NCBI RefSeq assembly: GCF_026898115.1
Contig: NZ_CP114036.1
Span: 7,124,001 to 7,188,000 of the forward strand
DNA length: 64,000 bases
Direction: 5' to 3'
Source of the DNA: Streptomyces sp. S465
GTDB taxonomy: Bacteria; Actinomycetota; Actinomycetes; Streptomycetales; Streptomycetaceae
In this document: positions 58,270-64,000 of the stretch, in pieces
Numbering within the stretch: position 1 is the first letter of the stretch
How the letters are laid out: each line of letters opens with the position of its first letter
Notes under the pieces: model-generated
What the model was told of the DNA's origin: nothing
Seen by the model: the letters and a program-made list of their open reading frames with translations, nothing else
Database searches by the model: none
Program-made: the position numbers and the translations under genes

Positions 58270-59148
58270 CTACGGCAAAAGCCCGGCACGCCGCGCCTCC
58301 ACCACGGCGTGCAAACGCGTATGGGCCCCCAACTTCCGCATCGACGACCGCAAATAGCTCTTCACCGTCTCCGGCCGCAACCCCAACCGCTCCGCCGCCG
58401 CCGAGTTCGTCGCCCCCGACGCCACACACGCCAGCACGTCCACCTCGCGGGGCGACAGGTTCACCCCGCTCCGGCGTTCGCGCTCCCGCCGGCGTGCCCG
58501 CTCCCGGCCGTGTCCCGACGAGGCCCTGGCCAGCCGGCCGCAGGCGCTGAGGATCTCCTCCCGCAGCTGGGGGTCGGACACCCGGTGCGCCAGGGCCCGC
58601 AGATCGACATGCGCCTCGCGCACCTCCTCCCACACCGCCGGGTCGGTCTCCTCCACCGAGGGCGGCTGCTGCCGTGCCACCGTCAGCAGCCGCTGTGCCT
58701 CCTCCTGCCCCGCCAGCGCCTGCTCCAGTTCGCGCGCCGCCGCCACGGCGGCGCTCAGCGCGCGGTCGCCGAGCATCAGCGGCTGGCGCAGTGCGCCGTA
58801 CAGCACGCCGCGCACCCGCCCGCGCACCACCACCGGCACTGCGAGCATCGAGCGCAGCCCCTCGGCGCCCACCGCCGCGTCGTACTCATGGCTGATCGCC
58901 CGTGAGGCGGGGTAGTCCGCCACCGAGATCGGCCGGGACATGGTGAGGACCTTGCCGCCGAGGCCGTTGCCGGGTATGACGGCGAGCCCCTGCAAGGAGT
59001 TGGTCGTGGTGCCGGTGAGCTCCGAGATCCGGAACTGCCGTGAGCCCGAGAAGAGCCCGCCGAACGCGACGGGCAGCCCACCGCGCCGGCGCATACGCTG
59101 CAGCGTGCTCCGTACGTCGACCGCCCCGTCCGGACCCGTCACGGCCAC
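58270..59148 (-). CDS. GAF-domain LuxR-type transcriptional regulator
   Basis: 292 residues from GTG 59148, with AGGAGG five bases upstream. Residues about 15-135 form a GAF-like sensor (LAVIPGNGLGGKVLTMSRPISVADYPAS, LRSMLAVPVVVRGRVRGVLYGA), then a helical linker and a C-terminal LuxR helix-turn-helix (about 228-285, LSPREVDVLACVASGATNSAAAERLGLRPETVKSYLRSSMRKLGA). Divergent from the acyl-CoA ligase gene by 94 bases and a probable regulator of it and the second ligase. Such GAF-LuxR proteins often pair with CoA ligase or benzoate-type catabolic genes in Streptomyces. Effector unknown. Confidence 0.88.
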   Translation of the reverse strand: MAVTGPDGAVDVRSTLQRMRRRGGLPVAFGGLFSGSRQFRISELTGTTTNSLQGLAVIPGNGLGGKVLTMSRPISVADYPASRAISHEYDAAVGAEGLRSMLAVPVVVRGRVRGVLYGALRQPLMLGDRALSAAVAAARELEQALAGQEEAQRLLTVARQQPPSVEETDPAVWEEVREAHVDLRALAHRVSDPQLREEILSACGRLARASSGHGRERARRRERERRSGVNLSPREVDVLACVASGATNSAAAERLGLRPETVKSYLRSSMRKLGAHTRLHAVVEARRAGLLP

Positions 59149-59242
59149 CTCCTGCTTCCAGCGCCACCCCCGTCCGGGGGTAGTGAGACTCAGATCACCC
59201 GTCGCACGATGCTAGCGAGCGGTACGGCATTCAGGAGGACAA

Positions 59243-60949
59243 GTGACAGCAATGGATCCGGCTCACGACTTCCGCGAGGCACGGGACTTCCTGCTCGAGC
59301 ACGGGGAGGACTACGCGGCGGCGTACGAGGGGTTCGGCTGGCCACGCCCGGACCGCTTCAACTGGGCCCTGGACTGGTTCGACGGGATCGCCGGACGCGG
59401 CGGCGACCGTACCGCCCTGCACATCGTCGAAGAGGACGACAGCGAGATCCGGCTGAGCTTCGAGGAACTGCGCCGCCGCTCCAACCGGGCCGCGAACTGG
59501 CTGCGCGACCGGGGCGTACGGGCCGGTGACCGCGTCGTGGTCATGCTCGGCAACCAGGTCGAGCTGTGGGAGACCGCGCTGGCCGCGATGAAGCTGCGCG
59601 CGGTCGTCATCCCCGCCACCCCGCTGCTCGGCCCGCTCGACCTCGCCGACCGCATCGAGCGCGGCCGGGCGGCGCATGTGATCGTGCGGACCGGGGACAC
59701 CGGCAAGTTCGCGGACGTGGCGGGCGACTACACCCGGATCGCGGTCGGCGGCGCGCCCGAGGGCTGGCTCGCCTACGAGGACGCGGGCACGGCCGGTATC
59801 AGGGCGGACCGCGAGGAGGACGACGAGCCCTTCGTCCCCGACGGGCCGACCCTCGCCACCGACCCGCTGATGCTGTACTTCACCTCCGGCACCACCGCCC
59901 GCCCCAAGCTCGTGGAGCACACCCACATCTCGTACCCCATCGGGCATCTGGCGACGATGTACTGGATCGGGGTCAGGCCGGGCGATGTGCACCTCAACAT
60001 CTCCTCACCCGGATGGGCCAAGCACGCCTGGTCCAATCTCTTCGCCCCCTGGAACGCCGAGGCCACCGTCTTCGTCCACAACTACACCCGCTTCAACGCC
60101 ACCCGCCTGATGGCCGTGATGGACCGCTGCGGCGTCACCACCTTCTGCGCCCCGCCCACCGTCTGGCGCATGCTCATCCAGGCCGATCTCACCCAGCTGC
60201 GCACCCCGCCCCGGGAGGCCGTCGCGGCGGGCGAACCGCTCAACCCCGAGGTCATCGAACATGTGCGGCGCGCCTGGGGGGTGACCATCCGGGATGGCTT
60301 CGGCCAGACCGAGACCGCCGTTCAGGTGGCCAACACCCCCGGTCAGCCGCTCAAGACCGGTTCGATGGGCCGGCCGACCCCCGGATACCGGGTCGTCCTG
60401 CTCGACCCGGTCACCGGCCGGCCCGGCGAGGAGGGCGAGATCTGTCTCGAGCTCACCGGCCCGAACGGCCGCCCGGTCGGCCTCATGACCGGCTACGCGG
60501 GCGACGAGGAGCGCACCGCCGAGGCCACCGCCGGCGGTTACTACCGCACCGGTGACATCGGCGCACGCGACGCCGACGGCTACATCACCTACATCGGGCG
60601 CGCCGACGACGTCTTCAAGGCGTCCGACTACAAGATCTCGCCGTTCGAGCTGGAGAGCGCGCTGCTGGAGCACGAGGCGGTCGCGGAGGCCGCCGTCGTC
60701 CCGGCCCCCGATCCGCTGCGGCTCGCCGTGCCGAAGGCGTACATCGTGCTGGCGGAGGGCTGGGAGCCCGGCCCGGAGACCGCGAAGGCGCTGTTCGCGC
60801 ACTCCCGGGCGGTGCTCGCGCCGTACAAGCGGATCCGCCGTTTGGAGTTCGCCGACCTCCCCAAGACGGTTTCCGGCAAGATTCGCCGGATCGAGCTGCG
60901 TGAACGCACGGCACAAGGCGGCGGTATCGAGTTTCATGAGGAGATCTGA
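59243..60949 (+). CDS. AMP-forming acyl/aryl-CoA ligase
   Basis: 568 residues from GTG 59243, with AGGAGG four bases upstream. Adenylate-forming superfamily: P-loop YFTSGTTARPKLVEH, A5 FGQTETAVQ, A7 YRTGDIGARDADGYI, A8 GRADDVFKASDYKISPFELE, and the A10 lysine in LPKTVSGKIRRIE. The A3 motif with TTARPK and the MYWIGVRPGDVHLNIS segment resemble medium-chain acyl-CoA synthetases and acetyl/benzoyl-CoA ligases. It activates a carboxylic acid as an acyl-adenylate and transfers it to CoA. First gene after the divergent GAF-LuxR gene; an 18-bp duplication follows its stop codon. Substrate not determined. Confidence 0.88.
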   Translation: MTAMDPAHDFREARDFLLEHGEDYAAAYEGFGWPRPDRFNWALDWFDGIAGRGGDRTALHIVEEDDSEIRLSFEELRRRSNRAANWLRDRGVRAGDRVVVMLGNQVELWETALAAMKLRAVVIPATPLLGPLDLADRIERGRAAHVIVRTGDTGKFADVAGDYTRIAVGGAPEGWLAYEDAGTAGIRADREEDDEPFVPDGPTLATDPLMLYFTSGTTARPKLVEHTHISYPIGHLATMYWIGVRPGDVHLNISSPGWAKHAWSNLFAPWNAEATVFVHNYTRFNATRLMAVMDRCGVTTFCAPPTVWRMLIQADLTQLRTPPREAVAAGEPLNPEVIEHVRRAWGVTIRDGFGQTETAVQVANTPGQPLKTGSMGRPTPGYRVVLLDPVTGRPGEEGEICLELTGPNGRPVGLMTGYAGDEERTAEATAGGYYRTGDIGARDADGYITYIGRADDVFKASDYKISPFELESALLEHEAVAEAAVVPAPDPLRLAVPKAYIVLAEGWEPGPETAKALFAHSRAVLAPYKRIRRLEFADLPKTVSGKIRRIELRERTAQGGGIEFHEEI

Positions 60950-60980
60950 TGACTGACGCTCATCTGATGACCGACCCTCA
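60945..60980. repeat. 18-bp duplication containing the ligase stop codon
   Basis: TCTGATGACTGACGCTCA (60945-60962) is followed directly by TCTGATGACCGACCCTCA (60963-60980). The TGA stop of the ligase gene is in the first copy, and the second copy repeats it. Confidence 0.8.
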
Positions 60981-61034
60981 CGAACGTGAACTCGTACGCG
61001 AAGGCGTACGCGCACATGGACCCAAGGAGATCCC

Positions 61035-62759
61035 ATGACCGACCTGACATCAGACCCACCCAGCCCAGCCGGACTCTCCTACGCCAGCGGAGCCAGTGAC
61101 CTCCCGCTGCTCGGCGACACCATCGGGGCGAGCCTGGCCCGCGCCGTCGAGCTGTACGGCGAGCGCGACGCGCTCGTCGACCTGCCCTCCGGCCGCCGCT
61201 GGACCTACGCCGAGTTCGGCCGGGCGGTCGAGGAGGTCGCGCTCGGGCTGATGGCCAAGGGAGTCGGAAAGGGCGACCGGGTCGGCATCTGGGCCGTCAA
61301 CTGCCCCGAATGGGTGCTGACGCAGTACGCCACCGCCCGCATCGGCGCCATCATGGTCAATATCAACCCCGCCTACCGCGTCCACGAGCTGCGGTTCGTG
61401 CTCCGGCAGGCCGGCATCTCGGTCCTGGTCTCCTCCACCGAGCACAAGACCAGCGACTACCGCCGGATGGTCGAGCAGGTGCGCTCGGCCTGCCCCGCCC
61501 TGCGCGATGTCATCTACATCGGCGACCGGACCTGGGACGGGCTGGTGCGCGCCGGCGCCGATGTCTCCCCCGCCCGGCTGGCCGAGCGCGAGGCCCGGAT
61601 CGTCTGCGACGACCCGGTCAACATCCAGTACACCTCCGGCACCACGGGCTTCCCCAAGGGCGCCACCCTCTCCCACCACAACATCCTCAACAACGGTTTC
61701 TTCGTGGGGGAGACGGTCCGCTACACCGAGCAGGACCGGATCTGCGTACCGGTGCCCTTCTACCACTGCTTCGGCATGGTGATGGGCAACCTCGCGGCCA
61801 CCAGCCACGGCGCCTGCGTGGTCATCCCCGCCGCCTCCTTCGACCCGGCCGCGACCCTGGCCGCCGTCGAACGGGAGCGCTGCACCTCGCTGTACGGCGT
61901 CCCCACCATGTTCATCGCCGAGCTGGCCCTGCCGGACTTCGCCACCTTCGACCTCAGCTCGCTGCGCACCGGGATCATGGCCGGATCGCCCTGCCCGGTG
62001 GAGGTGATGCGGCGGGTGGTCACCGAGATGCACATGGCGGAGGTGTCCATCTGCTACGGCATGACCGAGACCTCACCGGTGTCCGTCCAGACCCGGCCCG
62101 AGGACGACCTGACCCACCGCACCGGGACGGTCGGCCGGGTGATGCCGCATGTCGAGGTCAAGGTCGTCGACCCGGCCACCGGGCTGACCGTGCCCCGGGG
62201 CACCCGCGGTGAGCTGTGCACCCGCGGCTACTCGGTGATGCTCGGCTACTGGCAGGAGCCCGAGCGGACCGCCGAGGCGATCGACTCGGCGCGCTGGATG
62301 CACACCGGCGACCTCGCGGTGATGGACGCGGACGGATACGTCCGGATCGTCGGCCGGATCAAGGACATGATCGTCCGCGGTGGGGAGAACGTCTATCCCC
62401 GGGAGATCGAGGAGTTCCTGCACACCCACCCCAAGATCGCGGACGTGCAGGTCGTCGGCGTACCGGATGAGAAGTACGGCGAGGAGATCCTGGCCTGCGT
62501 CATCCTGCGCGAGGGCGCCAGGACCCTCACCCGCGACGAGCTCGCCCGCTTCTGCCGGGGCCGCCTCGCCCACTACAAGGTGCCCCGCTATCTGCGTCTC
62601 ATGGACGCCTTCCCGATGACGGTCAGCGGCAAGGTCCGCAAGGTCGAGCTGCGCGAGGCGGCCGCCCGGGAGCTGCTGTCCGAGACCCGGTCCGAGGCCG
62701 ACCCGGCCAGAGCCGAGGCAACCGCCGCACGCGCTGAACCCCAGGCCGCGCGCGGCTGA
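61035..62759 (+). CDS. Long/medium-chain fatty acyl-CoA ligase (FadD-like)
   Basis: 574 residues from ATG 61035, AAGGAG upstream. AMP-binding core: YTSGTTGFPKGATLSH, YGMTETSPVSVQ, MHTGDLAVMDADGYVRIVGRIKDMIVRGGENVYPREIEEFL, and the terminal MTVSGKVRKVELRE. The DLAVMD and GENVYPREIE forms are typical of FadD-like enzymes. It activates fatty acids to acyl-CoA for beta-oxidation or lipid synthesis. The disordered Ala/Glu/Arg C-terminus is dispensable in relatives. Co-directional with the preceding ligase (86 bases), suggesting one transcript with two ligases of different specificity. Confidence 0.9.
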   Translation: MTDLTSDPPSPAGLSYASGASDLPLLGDTIGASLARAVELYGERDALVDLPSGRRWTYAEFGRAVEEVALGLMAKGVGKGDRVGIWAVNCPEWVLTQYATARIGAIMVNINPAYRVHELRFVLRQAGISVLVSSTEHKTSDYRRMVEQVRSACPALRDVIYIGDRTWDGLVRAGADVSPARLAEREARIVCDDPVNIQYTSGTTGFPKGATLSHHNILNNGFFVGETVRYTEQDRICVPVPFYHCFGMVMGNLAATSHGACVVIPAASFDPAATLAAVERERCTSLYGVPTMFIAELALPDFATFDLSSLRTGIMAGSPCPVEVMRRVVTEMHMAEVSICYGMTETSPVSVQTRPEDDLTHRTGTVGRVMPHVEVKVVDPATGLTVPRGTRGELCTRGYSVMLGYWQEPERTAEAIDSARWMHTGDLAVMDADGYVRIVGRIKDMIVRGGENVYPREIEEFLHTHPKIADVQVVGVPDEKYGEEILACVILREGARTLTRDELARFCRGRLAHYKVPRYLRLMDAFPMTVSGKVRKVELREAAARELLSETRSEADPARAEATAARAEPQAARG

Positions 62760-62785
62760 CTCAGCTGATCCAGCTGATGCGATGA

Positions 62786-62810
62786 GGGCCCCTCGACCCA
62801 GCAGGGGCCC
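62786..62810. terminator. Hairpin terminator between the ligase and metallopeptidase genes
   Basis: GGGCCCCT and AGGGGCCC form a perfect 8-bp stem with a nine-base loop between two convergent stop codons (62759 and 62832). It can serve both directions. Confidence 0.7.
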
Positions 62811-62831
62811 ACACCCCCGCCGAGCCGCCCG

Positions 62832-63608
62832 TCACCGGATGACGTCGGGCAGGCAGGACGTCACTCCGGAGCGCGCGCCGCGGCTGAAGGAGGAGAGACG
62901 CTGGGCGGCGTCGCCATGGTCGGAGACGTCGGTCCACGGGGTCCTGTCGGCGAGCGCGGTCAGGGCGTCCGCCAGCTCCTCGGTGTCACCCTCCTCGAAG
63001 GTGAGGGTTGCGTCCCGGGCGGCTCCGAAGAGGACCGCCCCGGCCAGACAGTCGGCCTGGAGCTCACGGGCCAGCTCCACCAGGCCCGCGTCCAGGCGGT
63101 TCTGGACGGCGTGGCCCCACTCATGGGCGATCACCAGATAGACCCAGGCGTCGCCCCGTGCGTGGCCCCAGCGCATCAGGTCCCTGTCCCAGGCCAGGTA
63201 GTCGCCGTCGGAGCAGTAGACGGCGTTGTCGTCGGGGAGGGGCTCACCGCCGCACACCGGGGTGTCGAGGGCGGTCCCGGCGTACGCCCCGTCGTACGGC
63301 CCCAGGACCCGGGGCGGTTGGTAGCCGCCGGTGAACAGCTCGGACCAGTGGGTCCGCCAGTAGGTGTCGGTGATGGCGACCGCCGCGTCGATGTCCCGCT
63401 CCACCTCCGTACGGCCGTCGGTCCCGCCGGTGTCCGTGGGCCGGCCGGGCGTATCCGGTGCGGTGCCGGGCGCGGGCGCCGACTCGACCGGGGAGCTGTC
63501 CAGCGGGCGCGGGGACGGATCGGCACCTCCCCCGCACCCGGCCACCAGGAGCAGGGCCAAGGCGGCGACGATCGGAGCCCATGACCTCGGGCACCACGGA
63601 ACAGCCAT
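62832..63608 (-). CDS. Secreted or lipid-anchored neutral zinc metallopeptidase
   Basis: 258 residues from ATG 63608, with GGAGG eight bases upstream. Signal with lipobox VAGC (C25), a Pro/Ser/Thr-rich linker, then the peptidase domain with HEWGH (162-166), the third zinc ligand E182 in ELQADC, and structural cysteine pairs (VCGGEP, VYCSDGD). This is the family sometimes called putative neutral zinc metallopeptidase (YpfJ-like). The DGDYLAWD segment before the zinc helix is characteristic. It would act at the cell surface. Substrate unknown. Confidence 0.9.
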   Translation of the reverse strand: MAVPWCPRSWAPIVAALALLLVAGCGGGADPSPRPLDSSPVESAPAPGTAPDTPGRPTDTGGTDGRTEVERDIDAAVAITDTYWRTHWSELFTGGYQPPRVLGPYDGAYAGTALDTPVCGGEPLPDDNAVYCSDGDYLAWDRDLMRWGHARGDAWVYLVIAHEWGHAVQNRLDAGLVELARELQADCLAGAVLFGAARDATLTFEEGDTEELADALTALADRTPWTDVSDHGDAAQRLSSFSRGARSGVTSCLPDVIR

Positions 63609-63713
63609 CGTTCGGCCTCCGGCCGGTCGAGAGTCGAGAGTCGAGAGGAGGAACGGGTGAACGGTGGACGGTGATCCCTCAACGGAACCGTTCCCCCGTC
63701 AGGGGACGGGGGA

Positions 63714-64000
63714 TCAGCTGTTCGGCGGTCCCAGCCGGATCAGTGTGTCCGCCGGGTCGTTGACGGGCTGCGGGGTGCCGGTCAGGTCCATGATGAAAAG
63801 CGGCAGATGGAGCGCGTCGGCGCGGGCCCGCGCCTCCCGCGCGTAGCCCGCCAGCGAGAAGAAGACGCTCACGGCCGACTTCTGGAGCCCGTTCAGCCAC
63901 AGGCATTCGATGTCCCGCAGCCCGGTGGGGCGGGTGGTCGGATCGACCTGGGCGACGACGCCCATCCCGTAGAGGTCCACCCCGGACCCGGCCCGGTCCT
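63714..64000 (-). CDS. C-terminal part of a restriction-endonuclease-fold-like protein (partial)
   Basis: The frame reads from the window edge to a stop at 63714; it continues upstream beyond the window, and the GTG at 63980 is unlikely to be the true start. Visible residues (about 95) include GLRDIECLWLNGLQKSAVSVFFSLAGYAREARARA followed by ALHLPLFIMDLTG. The pattern recalls the end of Mrr/very-short-patch-repair-type endonuclease-like folds and phage-related restriction-like proteins, where a helix leads into a final IxLxDL strand, but the catalytic D...ExK core is outside the window. Low-confidence family call; the coding frame itself is well supported. Confidence 0.5.
   Translation of the reverse strand, partial: DRAGSGVDLYGMGVVAQVDPTTRPTGLRDIECLWLNGLQKSAVSVFFSLAGYAREARARADALHLPLFIMDLTGTPQPVNDPADTLIRLGPPNS

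Noticed and set aside
59243..62759. Idea that the two ligases mark a polyketide or peptide biosynthetic cluster
   Set aside because: No ketosynthase, condensation, carrier-protein or tailoring gene is adjacent; both are complete CoA ligases and fit ordinary acyl-CoA metabolism.
1..64000. tRNA genes, rRNA, CRISPR arrays, insertion sequences, prophage genes
   Set aside because: None was recognised by reading both strands; this is a negative by inspection, not a computed search.

Overview
The window is chromosomal DNA from a high-GC actinomycete, almost certainly a Streptomyces. Evidence: very high GC with strong third-position GC bias, many GTG starts behind AGGAGG-type ribosome sites, and families typical of that genus (SAV2148-type HEPN protein, STM4015-type leucine-rich protein, DUF2637 protein, and a short leader peptide with an RRHVDLGRMSSAIC core before the sulfite reductase gene). 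No tRNA, rRNA, CRISPR array, transposase or phage gene was seen. Most of it reads as housekeeping and secreted-protein territory with several accessory genes.

Layout. 1-5.7 kb: start of glgX (cut by the edge), two secreted proteins that together look like a copper amine oxidase split in two, a HEPN protein, an ABC ATPase and a DEDDh exonuclease. 5.8-11 kb: a broken VOC gene, a kinase-like phosphotransferase, a CDP-alcohol phosphatidyltransferase and an MMPL exporter. 11-16 kb: a secreted subtilisin with a strong terminator, a cupin, an LRR protein, a six-repeat helical protein and a lipoprotein with an internal duplication.

16.3-26.3 kb is one coherent reverse-strand sulfur block: leader peptide with an attenuator-like hairpin, sulfite reductase, a 61-aa zinc-ribbon protein, cysH, cysC, cysD, cysN, a sulfonate/sulfate-type ABC transporter (binding protein, ATPase, permease) and a sirohydrochlorin chelatase that would supply siroheme to the reductase. 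It takes up and activates sulfur, reduces it to sulfide, and is probably controlled in part by cysteine supply through translation of the leader.

26.3-47.9 kb: a GNAT enzyme, an XRE-TM-peptidoglycan-binding-lysozyme-like fusion, a secreted protein, a YihY/BrkB membrane protein, a MerR regulator with an esterase and a disulfide oxidoreductase, a degenerate PP2C-like protein, a PoxB-like TPP enzyme, a GH38 alpha-mannosidase, an HATPase regulator, a DUF2637 membrane protein, a GntR regulator followed by a large minisatellite, and a TPR-like protein. 46.1-53.2 kb is a purine catabolism divergon: pucR against xdh FAD, 2Fe-2S and molybdopterin subunits plus xdhC. 53.3-64 kb: a GH6 enzyme with a long low-complexity insert inside its catalytic domain, a Tat-exported PI-PLC-like protein, a lipoprotein made of three 48-residue repeats, a CorA transporter, a GAF-LuxR regulator, two acyl-CoA ligases, a secreted zinc metallopeptidase, and the end of a possible restriction-endonuclease-fold protein.

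A recurring oddity across the window is short tandem repeats beginning at or beside a gene's stop codon, the largest being about 38 copies of an 18-bp unit after the GntR gene.
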